Positions 41,701 through 51,613 of a stretch of DNA of 64,000 nt are shown here, in pieces (position 1 is the first letter of the stretch; the number at the start of each line of letters is the position of its first letter). The stretch is from the NCBI RefSeq assembly GCF_014641555.1, contig NZ_BMHY01000001.1:1-64000 (forward strand), given 5' to 3'. A program made the translations under genes and the position numbers. Source of the stretch: Paenibacillus radicis (ex Gao et al. 2016). Lineage in GTDB: Bacteria; Bacillota; Bacilli; Paenibacillales; Paenibacillaceae. Under the pieces are notes generated by a model. That model ran no database searches. It saw nothing but the letters and a program-made list of their open reading frames with translations, and was not told the DNA's origin.

Positions 41701-43458
41701 ATGAAAAAAAGAAAGTTCACGTTTGCTGCGCTGCTCACGACAACGCTTAGTTTGACGCTGCTGCTGTCCGCATGCAGCGGAAACACAGCCGGAACGAATC
41801 AGCCGGGCAATCAAAACTCGGCGACGACCGACCCGGCATCGACGGGCGGAAAAGCGCCAATTACGCTTAAGATCAGCACGGACCAATTGTTCTCGTCCGG
41901 AGCGCCGGGTATTCAAAAGAACCCTGTTGCGGATGAAATCAAGAAAAAGCTTGGCGTGACGATGGACATTATTAGCAGTGATCCCGAGAAGATTAACGTC
42001 ATGCTTGCTGGCGGCGACCTTCCCGACATTATGATCGTTCCGCCTGAGCAAGGCAGAGCGGCTATGAACGGCAAGCTTGCGATGCCGCTGAAAGAGCTTT
42101 TGAAAAGCAATGGCCCTGATATTATGAATTTTCAATCTGCTCTGGACGTCATTAACAAGCGTCTCGGCAATACGGATGGCGAATACTACTTTATCCCCTA
42201 CAACGTCGTATCTGACGCGAAGGAGTATATCAACTATTCGCCATGGATCGGCTGGTTTACGAGATGGGATTATTATAAGGAAGCCGGTTACCCGGAGCTG
42301 AAATCCTATGATGATATGATTCCGATGCTGGCGGAAGAATTGAAGAAGCATCCGAAAACCGATGAAGGCAAGAAAGTATACGGCTTATCCGGTTGGACCG
42401 ATTGGGGTCTGTGGATGTATCACGTTCCGTTTATTTATGCGGAGGGCTGGACGGAAAACACGAAAAACACCGTTACGAAGCCAGATGGCTCGTATGTACA
42501 CCGTTTTGCAGCAGACGGTCCGCTCTGGAGAGGCGTGGAGTTCTACAACAAAGCGTTCCGCGCAGGTATTTTGGATATGGACGCCTTTACGCAAAAGTAC
42601 AGCGACTATCAAGCCAAGCTGAAATCCGGACAATTGCTGACGCTTCATATGGGCTGGGAGCTGGATGGTGCGAACGCGTACTTTAAGGCAAAAGGGCAAG
42701 AAGACAAAGGCTTTGTCGCTCAAGTCGTTGACGGAGCAACATCTCAAGCTTACGCTCTGCAATCGATCGTTGGCGATAACGACCCGTGGGTCATCATTAC
42801 AAAAAGCTGTAAAGACCCTGCGCGTGCGATGGAATTCCTGAATTACTTCCGTACGTATGAAGGCGCACGACTGTTGACCAGCGGTGTTGAAGGCCAGCAC
42901 TGGGATCTGGAAGACGGCAAGCCTGAGCTGAAAGACGAAGTCATTAAAGAAATGACGACAGATACGAACTTTGCAGCCAAAACAGGTATCGGCCTGTATG
43001 GCAAATTGAGCGGTCTTGGCGGCAGCGCGATCGATCCGAAGGACGGCGGTTATGTCGACCTGAGAAGATCCGATAAATTTATTACAACGAAGCTTACGCC
43101 TCTGGATAAGGAATACAGCGAATATTATGGCGGCACCTACCCGGGCGACGCATGGGATAAGCTGGTTCAGCAGGGCAAAGCGAAAAAACTTAGCGACGCC
43201 TACATTCCGGCAATGCCTGCACTGCAGCCGCAAGGCGACGAGGAGCTGGCGAAGAAAGAAAGCAACATCGAGCAAATTCTCATCCGCGAAATTCCGAAAG
43301 CGGTTATGACGAAAGACGATGAAGCGTTCCAAAAACAAAAGGACCGTATTATGGAGATGATCAACAAAGCGGGCTTCGAGGAAGTTGACGCTTTCTGGAA
43401 ACAATCCTACGAGCAAGGTCTCCAAACGTACAAAGAGCTTACAGCAAACGCAAAATAA
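41701..43458 (+). CDS. lplA: Sugar-binding lipoprotein, LplA type
   Basis: Product of 585 residues from the ATG at 41701 (GAGGGGATGA upstream). Signal peptide and lipobox LSAC (Cys25) are followed by a Ser/Thr/Asn-rich linker and an extracellular solute-binding domain of family 1: LKISTDQLF, VTMDIISSDPEKINVMLAGGDLPDIMIV, YYFIPYNVV and GWFTRWDYYKEAGYPELKSYDDM. It delivers an oligosaccharide to the two permeases upstream. The alpha-mannosidase at the end of the block suggests mannose-containing substrates, which is inference. Confidence 0.9.
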   Translation: MKKRKFTFAALLTTTLSLTLLLSACSGNTAGTNQPGNQNSATTDPASTGGKAPITLKISTDQLFSSGAPGIQKNPVADEIKKKLGVTMDIISSDPEKINVMLAGGDLPDIMIVPPEQGRAAMNGKLAMPLKELLKSNGPDIMNFQSALDVINKRLGNTDGEYYFIPYNVVSDAKEYINYSPWIGWFTRWDYYKEAGYPELKSYDDMIPMLAEELKKHPKTDEGKKVYGLSGWTDWGLWMYHVPFIYAEGWTENTKNTVTKPDGSYVHRFAADGPLWRGVEFYNKAFRAGILDMDAFTQKYSDYQAKLKSGQLLTLHMGWELDGANAYFKAKGQEDKGFVAQVVDGATSQAYALQSIVGDNDPWVIITKSCKDPARAMEFLNYFRTYEGARLLTSGVEGQHWDLEDGKPELKDEVIKEMTTDTNFAAKTGIGLYGKLSGLGGSAIDPKDGGYVDLRRSDKFITTKLTPLDKEYSEYYGGTYPGDAWDKLVQQGKAKKLSDAYIPAMPALQPQGDEELAKKESNIEQILIREIPKAVMTKDDEAFQKQKDRIMEMINKAGFEEVDAFWKQSYEQGLQTYKELTANAK

Positions 43459-43479
43459 TCTTTTCCGCTGTGCGAAATT

Positions 43480-43516
43480 GCCGGCCTGTTCCCGTGGAGC
43501 AGGCTGGTCTTTTCGT
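43480..43516 (+). terminator. Terminator-like hairpin after the binding-protein gene
   Basis: GCCGGCCTGTTCC (43480-43492) pairs with GGAGCAGGCTGGT (43497-43509) with wobble and one mismatch, followed by CTTTTCG. It may allow high expression of the transport genes relative to the regulators behind it. Confidence 0.6.
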
Positions 43517-43574
43517 TCATTTTTACGAATGAGCATGGTAATATATTGGGGACATCAACGAGGCGGTGAATCTC

Positions 43575-45194
43575 TTGTATAAAGTAATGATAGTAGAGGA
43601 TGAGCTGCTCGTACGAGTAGGACTGAAAAATTCAATCCCTTGGCACCAATATGAGATGGAGGTTGTGGCTGATGTCTCCAACGGACAAGAAGCGCTGGAG
43701 CTGTTCCGAAGCCATGAGCTCGATTTAATTATTACGGACTTGAAGATGCCGGTTATGGACGGTTTGGAGCTGATCTCTACCGTACGTGCCGTTAATTCGG
43801 ATATTAAAATATTGATTTTGTCCTGCATTGAGGAATTCGAGTATGCGCGCAGGGCCGCAGGACTTAATGTATCCGGCTATATGCTGAAATTAACGATGTC
43901 ACTTGAGGAAATGGGCAAGGTGCTGGAGACGGTTCGTCAGGAGCTATCAACCCGCAAGCCGGTCATTCCCGGTCCTTTGAATCATCCGCTCACGATGAAG
44001 ATGCTCAAAGGAAAGCTTATTAAGGACAATATTTTTTATGGCGTACACTCTTCAGGCGGTTTTGAAGCTGCCTTAAAGCAATTGGACGGCCGTATCCAAA
44101 CGGGGAAAATTGGACTCGCGCTGCTGGAGACCAATCAGTACTCGCGTCTGTTAAAGCGGTTCAATGATGAGCGGGGCGAGCTCATTCATTTTACGATCTC
44201 CAACATTTTGGACGAAATATTGAATAATCACCATGCAGGGGAAGCTTGGCATGACAGCGATAACCGGTATTTGATCGTATTTTCCTACCCGGCAGAGCTG
44301 CCGGATGAGCAAATTTACGATAAAATCAGCGAAGTGTTCGCTCATGTGCAGCGCGCGATGAACGCCTATCTCGACATTCCAGTGTTTATGGGCGTCAGCA
44401 CAGTGAACGAGAATTGGTCGTCAATGCGGAGTATGTACGAGGAATGCAAATCAATGCTGGAAAACCGCTTTTTCATCGATTCCTCTATTCAGTTCGCCTC
44501 CCATCGTGAGCAGAGGAGTCCGGAGCCGTATTGGAAGCGGAGAATGCTGTTGACTTGCGATGTCTGGAAAGGCTTGGGCGAGCTTTATTGCAAGGATCTG
44601 CAGGCCGAGATGAGCCGCAGACTGGAGCAGCCGATTCATAATGAATCGGAATGGCGGCGTTTTTTCATCGATATGCTGAACTGGATGTTCGCTTATCTCG
44701 GCATTCCTAAGGAGCATGCAGAATTGCTGGAGCTGTCGGGCCTCGAGCGGATTAATGCGGGCTATACGATGGAAGCTTGTGTAGAAGCATGGGAGCAGGA
44801 GCTCGCTGAGGCGGCGAAAATGAAAGATATGATCAAGACGGTCAGCCAGGAAGTGGAAAAGGCTGTTCACTATATTCATCAGCATTACGATGAGGATATT
44901 TCACTGAAGGACATTTCGGAATATGTACAGCTTAGCCCGAACTACTTGAGTCTGCTGTTCAAAAAAAGCATGGGGCGGAACCTGACGGAATATATGACGG
45001 ATTACCGGATTGAGAAAGCGAAGGATCTGCTGCTGAATACGACGCTGAAAACGTACGAGGTAGCCGAAAATGTCGGGGTCCCCGACAGTGCTTATTTCAG
45101 CCGTATTTTCAAAAAAATGACCGGCATATCTCCGCTTGAATTCCGTAAGAAAAAGGTGCTGTACCGGAGAGTGGATGCCAATGAAGATCATTAA
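43575..45194 (+). CDS. YesN-type response regulator with AraC output domain
   Basis: Product of 539 residues. I chose the TTG at 43575, which yields the typical start MYKVMIVEDE and has GAGGCGGTGA six bases upstream; a GTG at 43566 sits inside that site. The receiver domain (1-125) has the phosphoacceptor Asp55 in LIITDLKMPVMDG. A long middle region leads to two AraC helix-turn-helix motifs (about 435-535: DISLKDISEYVQLSPNYLSLLFKK and YEVAENVGVPDSAYFSRIFKKMTGISPLEFRKK). The gene overlaps the kinase gene by 14 bases. It likely activates the transport and mannosidase genes around it. Confidence 0.92.
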   Translation: MYKVMIVEDELLVRVGLKNSIPWHQYEMEVVADVSNGQEALELFRSHELDLIITDLKMPVMDGLELISTVRAVNSDIKILILSCIEEFEYARRAAGLNVSGYMLKLTMSLEEMGKVLETVRQELSTRKPVIPGPLNHPLTMKMLKGKLIKDNIFYGVHSSGGFEAALKQLDGRIQTGKIGLALLETNQYSRLLKRFNDERGELIHFTISNILDEILNNHHAGEAWHDSDNRYLIVFSYPAELPDEQIYDKISEVFAHVQRAMNAYLDIPVFMGVSTVNENWSSMRSMYEECKSMLENRFFIDSSIQFASHREQRSPEPYWKRRMLLTCDVWKGLGELYCKDLQAEMSRRLEQPIHNESEWRRFFIDMLNWMFAYLGIPKEHAELLELSGLERINAGYTMEACVEAWEQELAEAAKMKDMIKTVSQEVEKAVHYIHQHYDEDISLKDISEYVQLSPNYLSLLFKKSMGRNLTEYMTDYRIEKAKDLLLNTTLKTYEVAENVGVPDSAYFSRIFKKMTGISPLEFRKKKVLYRRVDANEDH

Positions 45195-47007
45195 AATTTT
45201 TACCGACCGGAACTTCAATCTCAAATTGAAGACACAGCTGACCGCTTCTTTTCTCATTATGATCCTGTGCATCATAACGGTGTTTTCCTATGTCATCTAC
45301 AGCAGCGTTTTATCGATTCTTAAAAATCAGTCGGAGGAGCTCGTCATCCGGCAATTCCGCCAAGCGGAGTACAACGTACACAATGTCCGCGATCAAATGG
45401 AAAAGGTAGCGGAGCTGCTTACGACGAACAAGGATATTCAGAGCTTTCTAGACTATCCTAGCAGCCCGAATAATGCGGAACGGGTTATATTGGCCAATGA
45501 GGTTATCAAAACGTTCGACAGCATTCTAGGCACCTATCCTTACACTTATTCGCTGTCGTTATACTGTCTGAGCGGAGAAGCGCTTTCGACAACAGGCAGC
45601 AACAGCTGGTACACGACAAGGAAAGAGGATGTCCCTTTTTTCGCTTCCGAATTATACGACAGCATAACGGCTAAGCGCTCCGGATTTACATGGAATGGAG
45701 ATTATGATTTCTCCTTATTCAATACCGCGGACCGGACGTATGCCTTCATGAAACAGGAGCCGCTTATGACGATGGCCCGTAATTTGAACCTGTTCGGAAG
45801 CAGCAGCAAGTCGGCTGTGCTGGTCATCAATATGAAGCAGTCGGATTTCGGCACGATCTATACCGGCGACTGGAACAATAAAGGCTCGCAATATTTGATT
45901 AACGATGAGGGCCATATCGTGTCGAGTCTGGATGCCGGATCAATCGGTTCCACCGTTCAATATGCCTCATCCATTGATCGTGACCGGCAATTCGGCAGCT
46001 TTGCAGCAAGCAGCGATGGACAAACGAAACAAATTACCTATTACCGGATACAAGGAACAGGCTGGCTCCTGATTAATGAAACGCTGGAAACGGAGTTTAT
46101 CCGAAATACATCAATTTTGAAAAAAAATATAAGTCTATTGATGGCGATCAGCATCGTGCTCGCTTTCTTATTATCCGTATACTGGATTTATCGGATTACT
46201 AGGCCGTTCTCCTATCTCGTTCATGCGATGCGGGAAATGGAGATGGGCAAGATGGGCGTCGTGCTGGACGAAACGCCAAGTACAGAGCTGGGCATTATCG
46301 GCAGACGGTTCAACAAAATGTCGCTAAGTCTGGAAGATTTGATGGAAGAGAACAAGAAGATTGAAGCCGAAAAAAGGCAGCTCGAGATGGAAGCGCTTCA
46401 GTTTCAAATCAATCCGCATTTTTTGTACAACGCGCTTAATACGATCAAATGGATTGCCATGGTTCGCAAGGAACCTGGCATTGTGGACGCAATCACGACA
46501 CTTGGCAATATGCTGCGATCCATTTATAAAGAAAATTCACTGTTTACGACGCTTCAGGAAGAGCTGGCCTACCTGGAAAACTATCTTAAAATTATGAACA
46601 TCCGCTATGGGGAAGGCGTTGACGTCAAATTCGACGTTCCGGAGCAACTGCTATCCTACAAAATTATACGGTTCATCCTTCAGCCAATCGTGGAAAATGC
46701 GTTTGTACACGGCATGAGCTCCATTAGCTATAAGGGCAGCATCACGATATCGGTAGAGAAGCTGGAGGAAGACTTGTATATTTCCGTAGCTGATAACGGT
46801 AAAGGAATGAAGCCGGAGAAGGCGGAAGAACTCCGCGCGTTTCTGAAAATGAATTTGCCGGTCAATGCTTCCCGGCAAGGCAGCATCGGGCTGGCCAACG
46901 TCAACCGGAGAATTAAGACGCAGTACGATGTCAGCTACGGCATGTCGATTCATAGCGAGCCGGAAAGAGGAACGACCGTCGTTATTCGCGTTCCTGCCGT
47001 CAAATAA
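45181..47007 (+). CDS. YesM-type sensor histidine kinase
   Basis: Product of 608 residues from the ATG at 45181; an ATG at 45175 is possible. Two membrane segments (about 15-40 and 318-340) flank an extracellular sensor domain, followed by a HAMP linker, the His_kinase domain with His413 in FQINPHFLYNALNTIKW, and an ATPase domain with VADNGKGM and GIGLANVNRRI-type motifs (SIGLANVNRRIK). YesM/YesN pairs usually sense extracellular sugars and switch on the adjacent transporter. Overlap with the response regulator indicates coupled translation. Confidence 0.92.
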   Translation: MKIIKIFTDRNFNLKLKTQLTASFLIMILCIITVFSYVIYSSVLSILKNQSEELVIRQFRQAEYNVHNVRDQMEKVAELLTTNKDIQSFLDYPSSPNNAERVILANEVIKTFDSILGTYPYTYSLSLYCLSGEALSTTGSNSWYTTRKEDVPFFASELYDSITAKRSGFTWNGDYDFSLFNTADRTYAFMKQEPLMTMARNLNLFGSSSKSAVLVINMKQSDFGTIYTGDWNNKGSQYLINDEGHIVSSLDAGSIGSTVQYASSIDRDRQFGSFAASSDGQTKQITYYRIQGTGWLLINETLETEFIRNTSILKKNISLLMAISIVLAFLLSVYWIYRITRPFSYLVHAMREMEMGKMGVVLDETPSTELGIIGRRFNKMSLSLEDLMEENKKIEAEKRQLEMEALQFQINPHFLYNALNTIKWIAMVRKEPGIVDAITTLGNMLRSIYKENSLFTTLQEELAYLENYLKIMNIRYGEGVDVKFDVPEQLLSYKIIRFILQPIVENAFVHGMSSISYKGSITISVEKLEEDLYISVADNGKGMKPEKAEELRAFLKMNLPVNASRQGSIGLANVNRRIKTQYDVSYGMSIHSEPERGTTVVIRVPAVK

Positions 47008-47048
47008 CACGGAAATGGCTGCGTATTTACAAGTATCAAGAAAGTAAT

Positions 47049-47087
47049 AAACAAGAGGAATCCGTGAGGAACCTCTTGTTTTTTTAT
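47049..47087 (+). terminator. Rho-independent terminator after the kinase gene
   Basis: AACAAGAGG (47050-47058) pairs with CCTCTTGTT (47072-47080), followed by TTTTTATG. The mannosidase gene downstream therefore needs its own promoter or read-through; I see no confident promoter in the next 150 bases. Confidence 0.9.
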
Positions 47088-47240
47088 GTTATCATTCCGT
47101 TTTTTGATGAAAAGTGTGGAATAGTACATAAAGTCATAGATATATCTATGGGTTTTCGGACTGCGCTTTTTTATACTAACTTTAGCTTTGTGTATTTGAA
47201 TGAATGGAACAGACGGATATAAGAGACAGGGGGAGACGAA

Positions 47241-49730
47241 ATGAGAAAGCTGCATTTGCTCAGCAACGCGCATTTGGACCCGGTATGGCAGTGGGAATGG
47301 GAAGAGGGCGCCGCGGCGGCCGTATCCACGTTCCGCGCAGCAGCCGATTTTTGCGAGGAATACGACGGTTATATATTCAATCATAACGAAGTTATTTTGT
47401 ATAAATGGGTGGAAGAATACGAGCCTTCGTTGTTCAAGAGAATCCAAGAGCTTGTAAAGCTCGGCAAATGGCATATCATGGGCGGCTGGTATTTGCAGCC
47501 GGATTGCAATATGCCTTCGGGAGAGTCCTTTGTCCGCCAGATTTTGTTGGGGCGCTCTTATTTCTATGAAAAGTTCGGCGTGAGACCAACGACAGCCATC
47601 AACTTTGATTCCTTTGGCCATACGCGCGGACTTGTGCAAATTATGCAGCAGGCCGGCTATGATTCCTATGTATTCTACCGTCCGGAAAATCTGCCGCAGC
47701 TGCCGGCTCACGACTTCGTCTGGAGCGGGTTTAATGATTCCAAGGTGATGGCGCATAAAGTTGCCGACAGCTATTCCTCTTTACTCGGGAAAGCGCATGA
47801 GAAAATCAGCAAATGGCTGGATGAAAACCCGAAAAAGGATATCGGCTTGCTTCTATGGGGAGTAGGCAATCATGGCGGCGGCCCTTCCCGTATCGATCTG
47901 AATGCGATCGGCGAGCTGATGAAAGAGACGTCTGACATTGAAATTTCGCATTCGACGCCAGAGCAGTATTTCGCTGAATTGAAGGAGCGCAAGTCGCTTC
48001 CGGAATTTGCCGGCGACCTGAATCCGCGGTTTGTCGGCTGCTATACGTCGATGATCCGGGTGAAGCAGAAGCATCGCCAGCTGGAGAACGAGCTGTTCAT
48101 GACCGAGAAAATGCTGGCCGCTGCAGAAGCGCAAGGGTTGCTGACGTATCCGAAGGCGGACCTGCATGAAGCGGTGTGTGATTTGATGACGGCGCAGTTC
48201 CATGATATTTTGCCAGGCACGTCGATTCAACCGGCTGAGGAAGCGTCGCTCCGCCAATTGGAGCATGGACTCGAGATTGCCGCGCGGCTTCGTACACGGG
48301 CGTTCTTCGCATTGTCGGCGGGACAGCCAAAGGCTGCCTTGAAGGAATATCCGGTACTGGTCTACAATCCGCATCCTTATCCGGTGAAGCACACGGTGGA
48401 ATGTGAATTCATGCTGGAGGATCAAAACTGGGCAGCGGAGTTTTCGCTTCCAGTGGCATACCGTAATGGCGTTCGTCTGGCCTCCCAGCCAGAGAAGGAG
48501 CTAAGCAACCTCAATCTCGACTGGCGCAAGCGAGTCGTCTTTGAAGCTGTGCTTGAACCGTCTTCGATGAATCGCTTCGACTGCCGCATTGAAATGCTCG
48601 GCAGCAAGCCGGCTCCGCAGCTCAAAGAAGAGGGAGGACGCTATACGTTTGAGAATTCCAGGCTGCGCGTCGTTATTAACAGCAGCACCGGATTGATGGA
48701 TGAGTATACGGTGGATGGTGTTTCCCTGCTGCAGAAGGGTGCTTTCCTTCCGCTCGTTATTCAGGATAACGAAGACCCTTGGCGTATGGATACGAATTCA
48801 TTTAATCAAGTCATCGGGTCGTTCTCGCTGCTTGATCCCGGCCGGGGAACGGATTTCTCGGGCGTTAAGGGCGCACTGCTCCCATCCGTGCGAGTCATTG
48901 AAGACGGGGAAGTACGGACCGTTATCGAGGCTGTATTCGGCTACAAGGACTCTTTCATTTGCCAGACCTACAAGCTGCCGAAGAACGGTACGGAAATCGA
49001 AGTGCAGCTAAGAGTGTACTGGAATGAGAAGGACAAAATGCTCAAGCTGTCGGTGCCAACGACGCTTACAAACGGTGTTTACCGTGGACAGACGGCCTTC
49101 GGCATCAACGAGCTGGCGACGGATGGGACAGAGACGGTTGCGCAGCGCTGGGTTTCGGCTGAAGAGACGGCGGGCCATGAGACAGGCGGCGGACTTGCAG
49201 TTACTTGCATTAACAACGGCATCTATGGCTCGGATTTCCGCGATGGCGAGATGCGCTTCTCGCTGCTTCGCGGAGCGGGCTATTGTGCGCATCCGATCGG
49301 AGATTTGCCGATTATGGTGCAGGACCGTTTCCTTCCGCGGATCGATCAGGGCGAGAGAAGCTATACGTTCTGGCTGAACGGCGGAGAGCGGAACGACCGG
49401 CTGGAGAACGTGGACCGCGAGGCCATGGTGAAAAACGAACGTCCTTATGCGCTGTCCTTCTTCCCTTCGGGCGACGGAGAGCTGCCAGGCTCCTTCATCC
49501 AACTAAAAGATGATGTCGTTCAGATGAGCGCCTTGAAGAAAGAGGAGCAAGGTGATGATTATATGATTCGTTTGTTCGAGCCAACCGGTTCGGAACGCTC
49601 GACTATCATCGAGATTCCTTCGCTGAATATCGCCAAGGAAGTGCGCTTGAACGGCTTCGAAATTAAGACGTTTGTGCTGCGCCGGGCATCTCGGACGCTT
49701 GAAGAAGCTTCCTTATGCGAAGGGCTCTAA
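47241..49730 (+). CDS. GH38 alpha-mannosidase
   Basis: Product of 829 residues. The N-terminal catalytic domain has the zinc-binding AHLDPVWQWEW (His11, Asp13) and the nucleophile Asp123 in INFDSFGHTRGL, followed by the GH38 middle helical domain (LHEAVCDLMTAQFHDILPGT) and C-terminal beta domains (LRVVINSSTGLMDEYTVDG ... QDNEDPWRMDT). No signal peptide is seen, so the enzyme is cytoplasmic and acts on imported oligosaccharides, like E. coli MngB, which acts on 2-O-6-phosphomannosyl-glycerate. Its place behind an ABC importer instead suggests unphosphorylated alpha-mannosides. GGGGGAGACGAA precedes the ATG. Confidence 0.92.
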   Translation: MRKLHLLSNAHLDPVWQWEWEEGAAAAVSTFRAAADFCEEYDGYIFNHNEVILYKWVEEYEPSLFKRIQELVKLGKWHIMGGWYLQPDCNMPSGESFVRQILLGRSYFYEKFGVRPTTAINFDSFGHTRGLVQIMQQAGYDSYVFYRPENLPQLPAHDFVWSGFNDSKVMAHKVADSYSSLLGKAHEKISKWLDENPKKDIGLLLWGVGNHGGGPSRIDLNAIGELMKETSDIEISHSTPEQYFAELKERKSLPEFAGDLNPRFVGCYTSMIRVKQKHRQLENELFMTEKMLAAAEAQGLLTYPKADLHEAVCDLMTAQFHDILPGTSIQPAEEASLRQLEHGLEIAARLRTRAFFALSAGQPKAALKEYPVLVYNPHPYPVKHTVECEFMLEDQNWAAEFSLPVAYRNGVRLASQPEKELSNLNLDWRKRVVFEAVLEPSSMNRFDCRIEMLGSKPAPQLKEEGGRYTFENSRLRVVINSSTGLMDEYTVDGVSLLQKGAFLPLVIQDNEDPWRMDTNSFNQVIGSFSLLDPGRGTDFSGVKGALLPSVRVIEDGEVRTVIEAVFGYKDSFICQTYKLPKNGTEIEVQLRVYWNEKDKMLKLSVPTTLTNGVYRGQTAFGINELATDGTETVAQRWVSAEETAGHETGGGLAVTCINNGIYGSDFRDGEMRFSLLRGAGYCAHPIGDLPIMVQDRFLPRIDQGERSYTFWLNGGERNDRLENVDREAMVKNERPYALSFFPSGDGELPGSFIQLKDDVVQMSALKKEEQGDDYMIRLFEPTGSERSTIIEIPSLNIAKEVRLNGFEIKTFVLRRASRTLEEASLCEGL

Positions 49731-49759
49731 TTCGCAATCCTGAAAATATAGTTAAAATT

Positions 49760-49796
49760 GAGAAGGCTGCCGAGAACGTTTCGGCAGCCTTCTCTT
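49760..49796 (+). terminator. Rho-independent terminator after the mannosidase gene
   Basis: GAGAAGGCTGCCGA (49760-49773) pairs exactly with TCGGCAGCCTTCTC (49781-49794), followed by TTATT. It shares its loop region with hairpins at 6588 and 13307. Confidence 0.9.
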
Positions 49797-49830
49797 ATTA
49801 CATCGAAGTCTATCAACAGCTTGTCAGCCA

Positions 49831-49868
49831 AACAGTCCGTTTTCCCTCGGAAACGGGCTGTTTGATTT
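49831..49868 (+). terminator. Second hairpin downstream of the mannosidase
   Basis: AAACAGTCCGTTT (49831-49843) pairs with AAACGGGCTGTTT (49851-49863) with one wobble, followed by GATTTGTTTTG. It could be a backup terminator. Confidence 0.6.
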
Positions 49869-50029
49869 GTTTTGCAAGCCTATCATTATCTTAATGGAAT
49901 AAAAGGTTGGGCAAGCATCATGGGAGTTGTACATTTGCCGTTGCGCTAGTTAGAGAGACACATACAATGTGATGTAATTCCTTATAGAACTATACCCTTG
50001 CAGGGAAAATTTCGAGGTGATTGAAGCGG
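49869..50029 (+). promoter_or_regulatory. Leader of the spore-glycosylation cluster
   Basis: No gene is seen here. CATACAATG at 49961-49969 partly resembles a sigma-K -10 element (CATANNNTA), but the -35 AC is not at the expected distance. The ribosome binding site GAGGTGA lies at the end of the stretch. The promoter remains unidentified. Confidence 0.3.
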
Positions 50030-50812
50030 ATGAAACGGGCAAGCCGCAATAAGGATACAGCACCGGTCCCGGCTACTGACGCGCAACCGCTCGTATCGGT
50101 CATTATTCCGGTGATGAATGAACGGGCTACGATCCGCCGCGTCATACGGGAAGCCGCCCGCGTCCATCCTCGTACCGAAATAATCGTCGTGGCCAATGGT
50201 TCGACGGACGGCTCCGCGGCGATTGCATCGCGGATGGGGGCAAAGGTGCTGCAATTCGCAAAACCGCTGGGACATGACGTGGGAAGAAGCGTAGGCGCCT
50301 CGGCGGCAAAGGGAGATATTTTGTTATTCATAGACGGAGATATGGTCATACCGGCCGCCAAGCTTCGTCCATTTATACGTTCGGTGATGGGGGGCGTTGA
50401 TGCGGCGTTGAATGACTATTCAGGTCCCGTCCGCAAGCAAGTCGTCCATAGCGTCGTATTAGCGAAGCATGCTTTGAATGCGGTACTGCAAAGGCCTGAT
50501 TTGAAAGGCGTATCGTTTACCGCAGTGCCTCATGCGATCAGCCGGCGCTGCTTGCAGGCGATAGGCGCAGAAGCCTTGTCTGTGCCGCCGCTCGCACATG
50601 CAAAAGCGGTCAAGCATGGGCTTAACGTTGCGGCTGTCTATCCCGTCAACGTCGGCAAGATCAACAAGCCGAGACGGCGGAGGGAGAAGCATAATCCGCT
50701 AGAGCGGCTGATCATCGGCGACCATCTGGAAGCTGTGCATTGGCTCATCTCCCAGACGGATGAGCGGGGCGGCTACAAGGATCTTTTTCGAAATCGCGAA
50801 ATGATATTTTGA
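50030..50812 (+). CDS. Family 2 glycosyltransferase
   Basis: Product of 260 residues. The ATG at 50030 has GAGGTGAT eight bases upstream; a TTG at 50021 lies within that site. GT2 features are [34 protein letters not shown] and the DxD-like metal site [10 protein letters not shown] basic segment [13 protein letters not shown] lies near residue 215. The start ([12 protein letters not shown]) is basic like other products of this cluster. No membrane segment is present. It is the first gene of a run with a sugar nucleotidyltransferase, a second GT2 and a CgeB-like protein, which points to spore-surface polysaccharide synthesis. Confidence 0.85.
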   Translation: MKRASRNKDTAPVPATDAQPLVSVIIPVMNERATIRRVIREAARVHPRTEIIVVANGSTDGSAAIASRMGAKVLQFAKPLGHDVGRSVGASAAKGDILLFIDGDMVIPAAKLRPFIRSVMGGVDAALNDYSGPVRKQVVHSVVLAKHALNAVLQRPDLKGVSFTAVPHAISRRCLQAIGAEALSVPPLAHAKAVKHGLNVAAVYPVNVGKINKPRRRREKHNPLERLIIGDHLEAVHWLISQTDERGGYKDLFRNREMIF

Positions 50813-50872
50813 CCGCTATCGGTACGCGCCGAATCTGCTTCGATCTTACCCGTGAACGGAGGCAATCCATCA

Positions 50873-51595
50873 GTGAAGGCAGTTATTTTGGCCGGGGGAA
50901 CGGGGACGCGGTTAATGCCGCTTACCTCGCTAATGAATAAACATATGCTCCCGGTGGGCAAGCATCCTATGATTTTTTATGGTATCAACAGCTTGAAGAA
51001 GGCCGGCATCCAAGATATTTTACTCGTGACGGGGAGACATGCTCTGGGCATGTTCGCGCAATATTTGGGCAGCGGCTCGTCATTTGGCGTCTCCATTACG
51101 TACCGCGTCCAAGAGGAAGCTGGCGGCATTGCGGATGCGCTGCAGCTGGCTCGCCCCTTTATCGCAGAGGGAGAGAAATTCGTCGTGCTGCTTGGTGACA
51201 ATTTATTCGAGGAGGAGCTGCGGCCTTACGTTGAAAGCTATGCGCTGCAGCCTGGCGGAGCGATGGTGCTGCTGAAGCAGGTAAACGACCCGGAACGGTA
51301 TGGTATACCGTCATTTCATTCCTCTGGCATTATTGAGCGAATCGACGAGAAGCCGAAAGAGCCGAAAAGCGATCTTTGCGTTACGGGCATCTATATGTAC
51401 GACTCGCATGTATTTAAATTAATCGAACAAATTACGCCGTCTGGCAGGGGCGAACTGGAAATTACAGATTTGAACAATATTTACGCGAAAGCCGGTCTGT
51501 TGACTTATCGCAAGCTGACGGGCTGGTGGACGGATGCAGGTACGTTCGAATCCTTGCAAGAGGCTGCCTCCCAGCTATCGGGGAAATATGAGTAG
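50873..51595 (+). CDS. Sugar-1-phosphate nucleotidyltransferase (RfbA/RmlA-like)
   Basis: Product of 240 residues from the GTG at 50873, ten bases after GGAGG. The nucleotide-binding loop is KAVILAGGTGTRLMPLT, followed by NKHMLPVGKHPMIFYGI, VVLLGDNLFEEEL, ERYGIPSFHSSGIIERIDEKP and GWWTDAGTFESL. This matches glucose-1-phosphate thymidylyltransferases, but at 240 residues it is shorter than RmlA (about 290), so nucleotide and sugar are uncertain. It should make the activated sugar used by the glycosyltransferases of the cluster. SpsI in the B. subtilis spore polysaccharide operon is a comparable enzyme. Confidence 0.85.
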   Translation: MKAVILAGGTGTRLMPLTSLMNKHMLPVGKHPMIFYGINSLKKAGIQDILLVTGRHALGMFAQYLGSGSSFGVSITYRVQEEAGGIADALQLARPFIAEGEKFVVLLGDNLFEEELRPYVESYALQPGGAMVLLKQVNDPERYGIPSFHSSGIIERIDEKPKEPKSDLCVTGIYMYDSHVFKLIEQITPSGRGELEITDLNNIYAKAGLLTYRKLTGWWTDAGTFESLQEAASQLSGKYE

Positions 51596-51613
51596 ACAGG
51601 AGAGATCAGCGCG

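Noticed and set aside
49961-49969. CATACAATG as sigma-K promoter for the glycosylation cluster
   Set aside because: The last position differs from the consensus, and no AC lies 16-17 bases upstream.
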